64,000 nt of DNA from Paguma larvata (lineage: Eukaryota; Chordata; Mammalia; Carnivora; Viverridae): NCBI GenBank assembly GCA_030068075.1, contig CM057826.1, positions 65,693,312 through 65,757,311 of the forward strand, written 5' to 3'. Position 1 is the stretch's first letter. The number at the start of each line of letters is the position of its first letter. The translations under genes and the position numbers were made by a program. Positions 36,346 through 49,602 of the stretch are shown piece by piece. A model generated the notes under the pieces. The model saw only the letters and a list, made by a program, of their open reading frames with translations. It searched no databases and had not been told where the DNA came from.

Positions 36346-38584
36346 AAAAACATTTATTAAGCACAACATTTAAGAAACAAAGTAATTTTTCAAATCAAAC
36401 TTGTAAGCTAGAACAAGCCACCATGGGCATGGAATAAATCCTCAAGGGTTACCTGATGATTTTTCAGGGCCCAGAAAATGATGGAGGATAAGCAGAGGCG
36501 GGAGAAATCTGTTGGGAGGACATATTGATGCACTTTGCTAGGCCAGACAGGTAAATCATGCTTTGGTTGGTAAATGGTTTGGTCATCCTGTTATATATAT
36601 AGAAATAAATTAAAGAAACTTAAATATTGATACTCTAAATTTACAAAGCCTATTCATCTTAGATCCTGAAAGTGCCCAAAGCTGACAAAAGAATGTTGCA
36701 TTCATATCAAGTTGCTTTTAGACTACCACATTTTACTTCATGGGTTACCTAGAAAAATGAATCACTGTTTTCCACTGAGCATCTTCAAACAAAGAAGAGA
36801 GTAAGATTGACATCACTGTTCAGATCCATTAGTCAAACTACAGTCGCTTTGGACAGGTAGTTTCCAAAATACATCAGCCTCATTTACGCCCAACGGCAAC
36901 AACAGACAGTGGGCATTTTTCTACTCTGGCATGAGGCTCCCAAATACTAAGACATAAAGTGGTTTTTGACACACATCTGCTTTTAGGAAAAAGATTGGAA
37001 GTGGGAGGTAAAATAAAAGAGTACATGTCTATATACTAATGATTGCAGAGAGGAAAGAAACAACCCAACTTTACTTAGGGGCTAGATTAAAATCATTGAG
37101 GAAACAAAAGAATACAGCAGGACATCAACTAGGATGATAAACAGCGATTTCAAAAGATACCACTTTGGTCTAAATGGGTCCAAGGAAGTAGAAGATTCTG
37201 CTTATTCTTGGCAATTTTTGTTCTAATAACTGTCACCACACTATTTATTGGTTTTAAGTAGTTCATTCCTTCTAGCCCAGTCATCCTGCAGACCATAACA
37301 TAATTAATTTGTATTCTGGAAATATACTACCTGAAAATGGAAGAATTAGTAATTTGACTTTTCCTGGTCACTGAGGCACTCAGCAAGATGTGTTTTATCT
37401 GTTTCTGACCTGGGTCAATTCAGGCTTTCATTATTACAGTGAAATATGCCAGCTCCCTGAGTGTAAATCTGATTTCTTATTAATCCAGAAAACTAATGTT
37501 ATTTATTTGAGCATATAATGGTAGTGTAGCAGGTGATATGTTCATTATCTCATTTAGCTTTTAATTCTCACATCAAAATGTCAACTAAATCATGAAATAC
37601 CATTTCTACTTTTACATTTGAAAAAGCCAAGATACAAAGAAGTTAAACAACTGGTTCAAAAACCACAAGTTTTAAGATCCAGAATATGATCTTCAGCCTG
37701 CCTATTCTAAATTGTGCATTTTTCACTCATCTATATCGGCCTAAGGAAGAGTGAATGAGAGCTGATAGATGGGAGGAGAACTATCGTACATGTGATAGTC
37801 AACATTCAACTATTTATGATAGCATGGGGCTAAGGAAGGTGGGCCACAGGCTGCACGAAAAGAGTTCCCTTTGTAGAGTGCATTCCAGGACTTAAGGGCA
37901 AGGATTATTTTGTGTGTGTTCCCACCTCTACACCCACAAAGTACACAACTTAGTGGTCTTTTACCAAAAGCAGTCTGATGAAGGTGCACCGATCAAACAT
38001 CAGTGTCAATAAATGTGGGGAGTCTGGGGAAAATAGACTAATCCTTGGATTGGGAGTATGTGCAAAATTCAGTAGTGGCTTTAGAATATCTAGAAAGAAA
38101 GGTCCTAGAGGTAGCCATGGCATTAAAAAAAAAAAAAAAAGCAAGCCAGGGAATTTGTCTTGAATCTGTCTGTATGAAAAGAACACTGTTTATGTTTAAT
38201 GTGTGTTGTTTTGGAGTCACTTTAGGGGCTGGTGGAAAACACAAAGAGCTAAAATGCTGCAGAGCCCACATTCCACTCCAGTGACTTAAAAGACAGAGCA
38301 GTGGGGGGAATCACAGGATAAGTCAGTCATGAGGGGATAAACCAATACTTGTGGGAAATAGGTTGTTTTAATGTTCCAAATGGGGTTGAGGCAGAAGAGA
38401 CTCGAGATCTTTTTTTTCCCCTCTTCTTCATGCCTGATTTTCTTTATAAAAATCTATCCTCTTCCACCATAAACGTTTTTTAAAAATCAATAAAAATAAC
38501 TTTCTGTGACCTCAGTGTCTCCCAGAGATTAAGCATATTTTCCATAGTTTTAAAAGAAAACAACATTAATTTTTTTTTTTAAAT
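36346..38584. other. Unique DNA with one MIR
   Basis: A minus-strand MIR lies at about 37530-37715 ('tcattatctcatttagcttt', 'cacaagttttaagatccag'). An A-run is at 38125-38140. No exon or other repeat is recognised. Confidence 0.45.
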
Positions 38585-38795
38585 AGGGCTGTTTGGGTGG
38601 CTCAGTCAATTAAGGTCCAGCTCTAGTTCCGGTCATGATCTCATGGCTCATGAGTTGGAGCCCTGCCTGGGACTCTGCTGACAGTTCAGAGCCTGGAGCC
38701 TGCTTCGGATTCTGTGTCTCCTCTCTCTGCCCCTCTTCCACTCACGCTCTCTCTCTACTTCAAAAATAAATAAACATTTTAAAAAATTTAATAAA
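38585..38795 (+). mobile_element. Feline-type SINE, plus strand
   Basis: It begins agggctgtttgggtggctca, has gagttggagccctg and a CT-rich middle, and ends AAAATAAATAAACATTTT with more A/T. It is diverged from the younger copies. Confidence 0.9.
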
Positions 38796-38799
38796 CAAA

Positions 38800-39803
38800 C
38801 AACAAAAAGCTTATTTTATCAAAGTTTTGGAGTAGAGTTAACTAATAGGAGGTCAGTGCTCTGAAGGCTCATTCTCATCTGCATGCCACCACTGCTCACT
38901 GTTACAAGAATGCAGCTTTACACCTTCAGGAAGAATCTTTATTCCTGCTGACAGCAGGATTAATGGCTGTGCTCAGAAGAAAGTCAAATGTCACAAAAAG
39001 TTTACTTCCTACAGCTGTCTTCTCTTTCTTTATGCCTTGTAAGTTTTTTTTCCCCCACTTTTCTGGATTAAATGGTGTGTTATTCAGGATTCTTCATGGC
39101 AGACTACAGTACCTGCTAGATTAAGCAGAATGGGCTGAAGGTTCTATAGTTCACAGAATCTTTGGAAGATTGAGGAAAAGACTCTAGCCCTCTGCTCACA
39201 CTGTGTAATGGACCACAGAGATTCTGCTACTTCTACCACACTAGAAACCACCACTATAGCTGCCAACACTAGAACCATGTGGCTTTTGCTATTCTTTAAA
39301 TTATTTATTAATTTATTTTTGCTAAGACAGATGGATAGCTTATATTCTTGTTGTCTGTTCAAACAACAACCCCAGTGCCTATAGTTACCGTTCATTGGAG
39401 AATTTCCATGAAATGGGAAGAAATCTCATATTGAGAGGTCTGATGAGAGATTAAGGAATCATTTTGAATCTCCTGGCTTAATGTAGCCATGTGGATACAT
39501 AGGTTTGACATTTTTAGCATGTGGATCTGTTTGGTGACATCACATCATCGTACTTGCTTTACAAATTAATTTAGCACATTTAGCAGCAAATTAAATCAGA
39601 GTAAATGATATGTGACATTAGGGTTCATGGGTTGCGAAGTGGCCTATACGATCTATCTGGAGCAAAAAATAAGGGAGGCTGTGGGCTCTCTGGCAGCAGC
39701 CATGAGCCCCACTCATACCCTCAAATATGCAGCTGCCTTGGGCATCTCAGAATCTACATGCGACATCTTCACAGACTTTCTGGAGTCTGTGACTCAAGGT
39801 CAG
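38800..39803. other. Unique DNA with one odd open frame
   Basis: Nothing is recognised at 38800-39600. At 39612-39818 a 68-codon plus-strand frame (MTLGFMGCEVAYTIYLEQKI..., GC-rich for this area) has protein-like composition but no motif, no clear acceptor and no known relative to me. It may be a fragment of a retrocopy or chance. The SINE at 39819 sits directly at its end. Confidence 0.2.
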
Positions 39804-39818
39804 AAGCCATCGTCTTAG

Positions 39819-40029
39819 GGGCACCTGGGTGGCATAATCCATTAGGCATCTGACTCTTGATTTCAGTTCAGGTCATGATCTCATGGTTTATGAGACTGAG
39901 GCCTGAATCAGGCTCTGTGCCGACAGCATAGAGCCTGCTTGGGATTCTCTCCCTCTCTCTCTTCCTGGCCCTCCACTGCATACACACACTCACTCTAACT
40001 CAAAATAAATAAACTTTAAAAAGAAAAAT
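39819..40029 (+). mobile_element. Feline-type SINE, plus strand, with target-site duplication
   Basis: It begins gggcacctgggtggcataat and ends in an AAATAAATAAACTTT tail. A 15-bp duplication flanks it: aagccatcgtcttag at 39804-39818 and aagccattgtcttag at 40030-40044, with one mismatch. Confidence 0.95.
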
Positions 40030-40044
40030 AAGCCATTGTCTTAG

Positions 40045-42959
40045 AAAGGTGCTAGAAGTCAACATGTCAGTTCTAAGACATAAAAATATTGAAATAAGGA
40101 TTAAGAAGATCCTTAGAAAAGGATTAAGACCTCTTACTTTTTAAGGGAGACAATAAGATTTATTTTTAGAATTAGTTATTGTTTAATATAGTAAAGTCCT
40201 TTTTCTGAGAGATAAAATTCAAAAGAATTAATACAAATTCAGAAGAAAAAGCAATTGTGTGGAATTTAACCCTAAAGATGTCATTTGTTTCAAACACTTA
40301 ACCTCAGTATCATTAGACTGAAAGAACAATTAATGACCTATCTCAGACAAAAGCACTGATAAAACTGTGGTTTAAATAAAATACAGTCTATTTTTAACCA
40401 ATCATAAATTTATGGAGGGCTTCGTAAGGACTCAGAACACTTGGTCTATATCTTTAAGAAACTTTACCTTTGGAGGGAAATAAGATTAACATGCATGAAA
40501 CTACCAGCAAAAAAAGACAAGAAGTAAATTGTAGTTCATACTATGAGACCCAGATTGATAACAAGCAAAATTTGACATTACAAGACATATTCAAGTTGTA
40601 AATTAGAATATAATTTATTGCCTTCAATATCTTAAAGACTAACATTTTATGCTCTTCCCAAAGCAAAGTCATTCAGAGATAATTTATTGAATATTTAGGC
40701 ATTGCCTTCCTAGTAAAAATAACTTTCTAAGGTTGAAAAATAAGAAGTAGAAGGGAAGAGAGTTCTATCACTCTCAATGTGACTGCCATGTTTATAACAA
40801 CAGTATCAATTCCCAGAAACCTCATCCAATATGTTCTTCACGCAGAAACTTTGATCCCATGTATCTCTTATTAGTCTTCCATAAGTCTTTACCTGATAGA
40901 CTGACATCATAGGAATATTTTGTACCTCTGAACAAAGATACATGGCCCTTGTTCAAAGGTATAAATGAGGAATGCTGTAGAAATATGATTGTTTTCATAG
41001 CTTCTAGAGGTTGCTCACATTCCTTGGCTCATAACCCTGCATCGCTCCTACCTCTCCCTCTATTAACATATCTCCATTTTTCTAACTCTGACCTTCTGCT
41101 TTCTTTTCGTAAGAATCCTTTGTGATTACATTGATAATCCGGGACACTCTCCCCATCTCAAGAGCCTTAATTTAATTACATTTGCCAATTCCCTTTTGCT
41201 GTGTAAGGTAAGATATTCATAGGCTCCTGTGATTAAAATATGGACATTTTAAGGGGGGCATTATTTGGGCTACCATAATTGGCACCACTAACCATTTATA
41301 ACCTTGATCTTTTTCTTATTTAAGTTTGTTTCACACATTAGCAACAATTCTGAATTCAATTTTTCTTTGTGAATATAAAATTGTGGATCCATTCTTTTCC
41401 TTTTACACAGATTTGCTACTACATAATGGCAGCATTTTCTACGATATACACAGGTGAGAGGCATCATATCTTTGCAGCAGTGGGAAGATAAAAACAGAAG
41501 AGGTGACAATGTTAGCTAAAGCTTGGGGACAGGGTACTTGAAAATGGTTTATTAATTAAATAGTGTTTAATTAATAAAATGCTTGGAGGTAATTTGTGAA
41601 TTTCATTTAGCAGACTGCACCTGTCCCTTTTTCTGCAAATAATTAAGACGTGACATTCCATGAAAATACACAGCCTCTCTTATGGTGAACTGTATTCATC
41701 TGAGGTGACAAGTTATTGAGAGAAGAAAAGACTATCAATAATGGTTTTATATTTTTAAAACAATAATTTGCTCTAAGTCCAGACAGAAGCAACATGCTGT
41801 GCAAAATTATACATCATGTAGCAACAACTGAGAAGTCAACATATATCACTATCAGTGCTGCCTCTATAAAAGCCCCCCAAATTACCATATCTAACAATAA
41901 TTTTTGCTTTAAAAGAGAGAAAAGGGGATACAGGAAGAAACCAACTTCTTCTTATAAATGGTTGGTTTAACACATAGTGAACAAATTGATGTGTAAATTG
42001 GCTTTGATGAATGCTTGTGTTAAATGTGGTTATTTATTATGAGTTCCATTACATAAATTGGTTGCAAAATTATAACAAATGTTCTTTATTAATCTTACCT
42101 TCTCTGTGGCTAGAGAATGACTCAAGGCAATTATCTTTCATGGACCTCAGCATCATTAGTGCTGATGTGCTGAGGAGGGCAGACACGTTCTAATAATACA
42201 CAGAGAAGAGAAACATGCCTTTTCTTTGCTTCTTACATGGAGAGATGTTATTTCTCAATACAGTTTCCTTCATCTCCAATTAAATCCTTCAAGTTGTTAG
42301 TTTCTGGTATTTTTGCAGTAACAGCAGCTGTAGGTGTAAGAAATCTCTTACATATTATGTTCTTTATGGTATGACATTTGAAATTTAAACAGATGGCATA
42401 GATTCTGGTCTTAAGGAATTCAGAGTTTGCCTAAGATGGCACAGGTGCTCTCAGGCCACATTTGGCTACTTGGTAGGAGCTTCAAGCATTTGCTCTATGG
42501 TCCAGTGACAGATTGCAGAACTGTCTTACTGTTTTCCTCTTCAGCATGTGATATAAATAGCTTGAAGATAGTAGCTTTCTGGGAAAGGAAAAGAAGTATT
42601 TCTTCCAAGGACACTTTTACAGCCTAACACTCAACCAGAATCAAAGAGTTCAAGAGTTATCCCAGTAGATGACTTGGATCTACCTCTTAGTTATCAGGAG
42701 CCATTTCCTTTTCAGTTATGAGGTTTTCAATTCCCTGCTTCTCATCTTCTAAACTGTTCGTGCCTTTGCAGCCCTCCTTATATCCCCAAGAGGGGAAAAA
42801 CCAAAAGGGAAGAAAAATAATTCATTCTGCTTAGGATGGATCTCTAAAGATTGAGGGTGGGGTTAAATGGTGCAGGTGGCAAGGTGCTTACAAATCATGA
42901 TTATACAAAATAACAAAAATATCAGTGCAAATTTGTCATCTGGAGAAGTCGCAGTTAGA
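40045..42959. other. Mostly unique DNA
   Basis: The segment 41040-41285 ('gagccttaatttaattacat', 'cccttttgctgtgtaaggta', 'aatatggacatttt', 'ggctaccataatt') resembles a common old mammalian LTR-type repeat that I cannot name. The rest has no recognisable feature. Confidence 0.35.
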
Positions 42960-42964
42960 TGGTA

Positions 42965-43060
42965 TGCCTGCATTTTTCATTAATGAATATTTATTGAGCA
43001 CCAGTGATAGTTGAACCTCTCAGCTAAGGGCTGGGTGCTAAAGGTTGAGGGGGCAGTGAT
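42965..43060. repeat. Small L2/MIR-like remnant
   Basis: The blocks 'cattaatgaatatttattgagcac' and 'gctgggtgctaaagg' match the reverse-complemented L2 3' end. It is short and diverged. Confidence 0.45.
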
Positions 43061-44279
43061 GGAGAGAGAGAGAAAGTTTATTGTACCAGAAATGATAACC
43101 AGAAAACTCGTATCCAAACACTGCCTCATTTTGATGCCAATTGCTAATCACTGATACAGATGCTTATAAAATAAGTTAGAATTAAGTTCAGCAATAAATA
43201 GAATATCCAGCAAATTAAATAACTTGTGTCTTATTTAATTAAATATTTAAATATTTTTGTCTCACTGAGGTGAATATCTGCATAGGCAAGTGCTGCATGG
43301 GACTCCTTTTATCTTGCTATACCACCAGGTATGTCCTCCTTTACTCAATTAACTTAATGGTACAAGATGGTTGCATCAGGTTCAGATCTCACGTCAGCAG
43401 CATTTGAGTCAGCATAACAAGGGAAAGGAGGGAAGTGAGCATGCTCCCTCTTTAAGAATATTTGTGGAAGTTGCACAGCTTCTATGTACATATAATTGGC
43501 CAAATCTAGCCAAAAGAGAGGCCAGGAAATAGAGCCATAGCTCTAATTGGTCACATGCCCAGGAAATATAGTGTGTTCTGGGACTTAAAGTTTCTACTCA
43601 GGATTTAGAATGCTATGAAGAGCATTTCTTTTGCATTTATAACAATAACAACAGCAAGATCAGCAAGAACACCAAACAATCTGAAAACGAGTAACAGAGA
43701 AGTGATGATTACCAACTAATCTGAAATCTAAAGAAAACACATCTAACCAGAGTTAGGACATGAACTTGCTTACCGAAGATAGATGTTATCTCTCACCAGT
43801 AAGAATTCAACTTAATTCTTTAATGAGTTGTTAAAGGCCAACTGTGGTCTGGCAAGTATAAAGAACCCCTGGGTGATACGAGCACAAAAAGAACTTGCAT
43901 TCATCACAGGATTTTCTGCAAAGGACGAGGTGCTCGCACAAGAGAACTAAAAATGTAGACCTTATGATGTAGGCCTGGAGAAATAAGGGCAGTGCAGGGA
44001 AAACACAGGTCATTCTCCCCCATGTATTCTATGAAATATCAGGCTTATGCTGTTAGAGGGAGAGAAATAAAACCTGATGCCCTAAAACACTGATGAAAAC
44101 CCACTGATGCTGGGGAAAGTGAACAAAACAAAACCTTATACACATTAAAGAGGGATGAAAATACCTGCTGGAACCAGACCTGCAGCTCAGAGTAAATAAG
44201 ATCACTGAGAAAGACCTACATCCAAGACTCAGGAGCATAATATCCACTGAGGACTGACACTTAAACAAACAAACAAACA

Positions 44280-46800
44280 AAAAAAAAAAAACAGTGGTCT
44301 ACTACTTGAAGAGGAGCAACAGGATGCAGAGAGACCCTTTTTGAGGCATAGTGCAAAAGGAAGGCCCAAAAACGAGGATGGAGCAGATGCTGAAGAAAAA
44401 CCCTCTGGCAAACCAGTCCACATGCTAAACAGAAAGTAATCCTGGATGATTTGAAGCTTGTTAAACCAAGAGTAACCCTAGCAACAACTCTAAAATCTAG
44501 CTAAACTTATAACAATAATGACCCAACCACTCTCACCACACACAGAGACACTGACACACACAACAAACATGTGTCCATTTCCAGACTTTCTAAGTTTTTA
44601 CCTCAGCCTCCTCTCCTACACAAGATGACCAACTTCATCTTTCAACAAAAAATTATGAGGCATGTAAAGCAAATTAAAAACAAACTTCTGTCAAGAGACA
44701 AAGCAATCAATAGAACCAGACTCAGATATGATACTGAAGTTGGAATTAACTATGAGAGAATTTAAAATAAATATCATGAATATGGTAAAAGGTCTAGAGG
44801 AAAACATGACCAGATAAGTACTTCAGCAGAGAGAAAAAATATAAGACATAAACATAAATACTAATAAATCAGTAAATTCTACTCCTGAAACTAATAATAC
44901 ACTATCTGTTAACTAGCATGAATTTGAAGTAAAAAATAAATTCTAGATATGAAAAGCAGAATAACAAAGAATGCATTCAAATGGGTTCACTAGAGACTTG
45001 ATATAGCTGGGTAGAAAAAACTATATATAAATATGTAATATATAGTTTATATATGTAATATATATAATTTATATAATATATAAATGACCTAATATATAAA
45101 TATAAATGACTTAACCACAAAGAAAAGTGGAGGGGGGCAGAAAACACAGATCATAAGAAATATTTAAAGAAATACTTGTCAAAATTTTTCAAAATTAATG
45201 ACATACACAAAATGTCAGCTCCAAGAAGTTCAGGTGAGAGAACACCAAGCAGGATAAATACAAAAATAAACCAACAAGTAAGTAAGCAGGCAAACAAACT
45301 AACAGACTTAGGTATATTATATTCAAACTGCTGAAAACCAAAGACAAAGAGAAAATCTTGAAGGTATTAAGAAATAAAGGACATACTATATACTGAGAGG
45401 AATTATATATATGTAAGAATTATAGGCTTCTCATGAGAAACTATTCAAACTAGAAGGAAGTGGAGTTACATTTTTAGTGGTAAAAATAAAAAAATCCTGT
45501 CAACTAGGAATTCAATATCTGATTAAAATGACTTTCAAAAGCAAAAAAGAAATAAATACCTTCTGAAACACAAAATTAACAAATTAATAGCATGAAGATC
45601 AACACTAGAAGAAATGTAGAAGGCCTTCAGGTACAAGGAGTATGCTACCCAACGGAGCTGAGGTCTGTACAAAGAAATGAGGTGGACTGGAAATATATTA
45701 AATGTAGTTAAAGATCATTTTGTCTTATCTTTTAATTGGTCATAAAAGAGAAATGATTGTCTAAACAAACATAATAACAAAGTATTGTGTATTTATAGCA
45801 TATATAAAACTAAAATATATATGACAAAAAATAGCACAGAAAATGAAAGTAAGGAATTGGGAATATAATATTGTAAGGATCTTCTGCTATTGTGAAATCA
45901 TAATAAATTATTTGATATATATTATAAATTCTAGAGCAACCACTAAAATATTAAAAATGGAGTATAAATAATAAGCAAATAGTTGTGATAAAATGGAATA
46001 GCAAGTATTTTTAAAAGGCAGAAAGGGAAAAATAACAAAAAACAAAGTTCAAAAGATGGAGCAAATAGGAAACAGTCAGATAGATGACAGTCTTTAATCC
46101 ACACATATCAACCATACTTTAAGGGTAAAGTGTCTAAAAACATCAAGTAAAAGACCAAAAAAATGTTACATTTGATTTTAAAAAAAGCAAGTTCTGATTA
46201 TATGCTATCTGTGGTAAATCAATTTTAGTGATAAAAACATAGAAGTTAAAAAAAAAAGAAAAAATATCCCATGTAAATACTAATCAAAGAAGCTAAAGTA
46301 GCTATATTATCAGTAGGTAAAAGATAAAGAGGTATATATATCACATGATGAAGAATGGAAAGGAGCCGTTCTTCAAGAACTGGATATTCATGTACCTGAT
46401 AACAAAGCTACAAAATATCTGAAGCAAAATGTGATGAAACTGAAAGGCAAAAATGACAAATCCAGAATTACATCTGAATACTTCAACACTTCTCCTTCAA
46501 TAGTTAGTTGATAGAACAAGGAAAGAAAATCAGTGACGATGTAGAATATTTGAAGAACACTATCAACAAACATAACCTGACACTTCTAGAGCATTCTACC
46601 CAGTTAAAGAATACACATTCTTCTCAGTGTATGTGGAACATTCCTCAAAATAGACCATACTTTGCACTAGAAAACAAACTTCAACAAATTTTAAGCAGTA
46701 AAATTACTCCAAGGATATTCTCAGACCATCAGGGAACTAACCAGAAATCAGTATAAGGAAGAAGCTACCTAGAAAATCACAAGATATAGGGAAATTGAAC
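44280..46800 (+). mobile_element. Old L1M element: 5' region, ORF1 relic and start of ORF2, plus strand
   Basis: The blocks 'gaaccagactcagatatgat' (44716) and 'gagaatttaaaataaatatc' (44757) match the 5'/ORF1 part of old mammalian L1. The end holds an endonuclease-domain relic (LLEHSTQLKNTHSSQCMWNI, then FSDHQGTNQKS, with the usual SDH motif) at 46560-46756. A short L1 3' end-like patch at 44885-44935 and AT-rich DNA at 45025-45110 interrupt it. It is fully degraded and its 5' boundary is uncertain. Confidence 0.65.
45025..45110. repeat. AT-rich simple sequence
   Basis: Repeated 'tatataaatat' and 'gtaatatata' motifs can pair with themselves as short palindromes. Confidence 0.8.
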
Positions 46801-46954
46801 TCACTTCTAATTATGTATTCCAGTGTTATTGAAAGAGGGAAAATGAGATACTGAGGGACAACAAGCAGTCTATTCTAGGTACGGACACACAAATACATTG
46901 ATTATGTTGACAAAGTGACTCCATGTTAAGTCATCAGAGCAAAAGTTTTTAATG

Positions 46955-47335
46955 CAGTTGTTATGAACTCAATGTTGCACCCTCCAAAATTTGATATGAA
47001 GCTGCCTAATTTGGAAGGTGGCCCTTCAGGAGGTAATTAGGTTTAGACGAGGTCATGAGTGTGGGGACCCCAGGGTGGGATTAACATCCTTGTAAAAAGA
47101 AGAGATCCCAGAGCATAATTCGTCCCTCTCTATCTTTCTTTCTCTCCTTATTATGTGAGGACACAGTGAGAAAGTAGCTGTGTGGAAGCCAGGAAATGGG
47201 CGCTCATCAGGGATCCCATCTGGTATCTTGATCTCAGATTTCCCAGCCTCCAGAAGGGTGAGAAATAAATGTCTGTTATATAAGCCACCGGTCCATGGTA
47301 TTTCACGATAGCAGACTGAATTGAAGAGGGAGTCA
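46955..47335 (+). repeat. Ancient LTR-like repeat, plus strand
   Basis: The order 'caccctccaaaatttgatatg', 'aggaggtaattaggtttaga', 'gggattaacatccttgtaaa', 'tatgtgaggacacagtgag', 'cccagcctccagaagggtga', 'gaaataaatgtctgtt' and 'tatggtatttcacgatagcag' is a very common mammalian repeat, which I believe is of the MaLR LTR type. Its own AATAAA is at about 47263. Confidence 0.6.
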
Positions 47336-48039
47336 CTGCCCCAATTTTATTTCCTTTTACCAAGATGGTAGACTTTCTAACCTCTCTTGTATCTTTTGCT
47401 TGCTGACCATTTTAGCAAGATTGTTTCCTTAATCTATGTATCCGTCCCTCTCCTGCCCTTAGTGCTGACCCAGTCCTCTTTTGGGAAGTAAGGAGGTGGG
47501 AGAGTAATTGAAACATCAGGCTGCCACAGTAGCTAGAAACCTCAACTAATTCAATAATACCACCTACAGAATGATTTCAGTATCAGGAGTGCCTCACACA
47601 AAAGAGTCCAAAAGACTAATTAGTAGGGCAGACAAGGCAATGTGAGCTCTTTACCATTTCTCTAGTTGGGCTAATGATGCATATGCCACAGGGTGTATAT
47701 GTAGGAGACACAGGGATATACACCATGCTCAGTTCATCCTTAAGCATAAAAACTCTGCGTGCTTCTTTCATCTATCCACCGTCTCCCCTTAATTTATTAC
47801 TCTACCCCTGCCCGAACTCCTGCAAACTCCATCTCAGTAATTCCTATTCTTTTGTGATTTTAAGTACAGTGTCATCTGTACACTTTATCTTGACTTCATC
47901 TTTAAATAAATAATATAATCATCTAATAAATAAATCTCTATATAATCTCTAAATTGACTTAACATCTTGATGATCAACACATGTTCTGACAAAAACAATT
48001 TCTTCTAATTCTACTGAATCAGTAGATTCTATTTTTATC
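47336..48039. other. Unique DNA before the young L1
   Basis: I see no recognisable repeat or exon. Confidence 0.4.
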
Positions 48040-48040
48040 A

Positions 48041-48055
48041 AGAAAATATATTTGC
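48041..48055 (+). repeat. Left target-site duplication of the young L1
   Basis: The 15-bp agaaaatatatttgc is identical to 54687-54701 after the poly(A) tail. The A-rich start fits the L1 endonuclease preference (TTTT/AA on the other strand). Confidence 0.9.
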
Positions 48056-49602
48056 GATTCAAGATGGCGGAAAAGAAGTAATACCCGCTGCTGGTCTCTG
48101 GCGACTCAATCTGAGAGGGACTGAGACCGAGAAACTCTCAATCGCAGGGATCTGCAGGAAGAGGAGTTGGAACCTACAAGAAAGAGAACTCCAAAACCAG
48201 AGCATCTGGGGACACTGAGTGAGTGAAATCTGGGAGAAAGAAAGAGAGCCGCGGAGGTGCGGACTGCGGGGAGTGGGCCCGGGGCCCTGGGCCCCTTCCT
48301 CCGAAAGACAAGGGGAAGAGAAAGAGCAGCGGGGAAAGTACCTCGAACCCGGGCGGAGAGGGAGCTTATCATCCAGTCCCTATCCGCAAGGCTTTTTTGA
48401 GAGAGGGTCATTGCTCACGGTGGAGCTGGCGGAGCTTTCCTCACTCCAGAGCCAGTGACGCTGTCCCAGCCCCTGACACGGAGAGGCGCGCGCCATTGCT
48501 GGATGGGTGCTGAGTCAGAGGCATAATTCGGGTGGGGAAGGCTGAGCGTGCAGGGTCTCGCGACCACCCAGCGGGTCGTGCTGCCCCTGCACCCTGACCA
48601 AGTCGAGGATGGACACAGAGGAGGGTTCGGAGACTCTAGCTCCGTGAAAAGAGGCTACGGGGACGCCATTGTGGTCGCAGCAGTGCTGAGTCAGAGACTC
48701 AATTTACATAAGGCGTGGCGGTCAGAGGGAGTTAAAGGAACTCAGATGAGCTTGGGCGGCGTGACCGCCCAGCAATTTGAACTGTGTTGGTAATCTGGAT
48801 GGAGTTGAGGACGGAAACTGAGGAGTGATCTGAGACTGTGGGTCCTTGAGGAGTGATCTGAGACAGTCGGGCCAGGAGGGCGCCATTGTGGTCGCGCATT
48901 CCCATAAAGCCAAAACCTAGGACTCCACCCCCAGCAGTGGAGGTGGGACCCGCCTACACCTGGCAACGCCCCTCCTCATATGAGAGACGCCTTTCTCCCG
49001 GAGTGGTAGCCGCGGAGACACAACTACTGCAGCATTGCCTGGATTAACTCTAGGTCAGTTCTTCGGTTTTAGATATATTCTTCCTCTTCTTCTTCCTATT
49101 TCTCCCCACCTCTAAACCTGTCACCAGGGGGTTTTGGCTTGCTTAAACAGACATTTTACCCACTCTCTCAAGGCATGTTATACACCTCCCTCTTTAATTT
49201 CCTATCTCTCTCTATGGAACAGTCAGACCATATAGTGCATCTGGACAACATCTAACTTCATTTCTTTTTCCTCGCATCCTTCCTTATTCTGATTTCTCGC
49301 CTGCTGGATCAAGTCTTCTAATCTTTCTACCTGGTCAAAGTTCAATTTCTTCTTCTGCCCACACCTGTCACTACTCTATGTATGCTCTGCCATCAGCAGA
49401 GCGCACATCCCATCATTATCGTGTAGCTGGTACATCAGGTTGCATGCCTCCAGAGTGTCATTTGTTAATCTTTTTTATATTGTGATTTGTTTGTCCGTCT
49501 CATTGGTCAGTAAGGTTGTGAGTTTGTGCTTCCTGTTTGTCGGTCTGACCCTTTTCCTTTCCAGGGAGAAATAGGAAATAAACCAATACACACATTGCCA
49601 AA
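48056..49602 (+). promoter_or_regulatory. 5'UTR/internal promoter of the young L1
   Basis: In L1 the 5'UTR holds an internal RNA polymerase II promoter that lets a new copy carry its own promoter. This one starts gattcaagatggcgg, is rich in CpG to about 49000, and then becomes pyrimidine-rich (49060-49560). Units around 'cgccattg' recur at 48491, 48664 and 48881 with related sequence between them, as in a degenerate tandem repeat. A 17-bp gaggagtgatctgagac also occurs twice (48820 and 48848). Confidence 0.75.
48060..48070 (+). promoter_or_regulatory. YY1-type site at the L1 start
   Basis: The string caagatggcgg sits five bases from the element's first base. It fits the YY1 consensus (AAGATGGCGGC). 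In human L1 a YY1 site near the 5' end directs accurate transcription start. The motif is seen; its use in this family is inferred. Confidence 0.6.

Noticed and set aside
48106..48966. Several 60-100 codon frames on both strands in the young L1 5'UTR
   Set aside because: GC-rich sequence has few stops, so such frames are expected. An ORF0-like antisense frame is known in primate L1, but nothing here shows homology to it.
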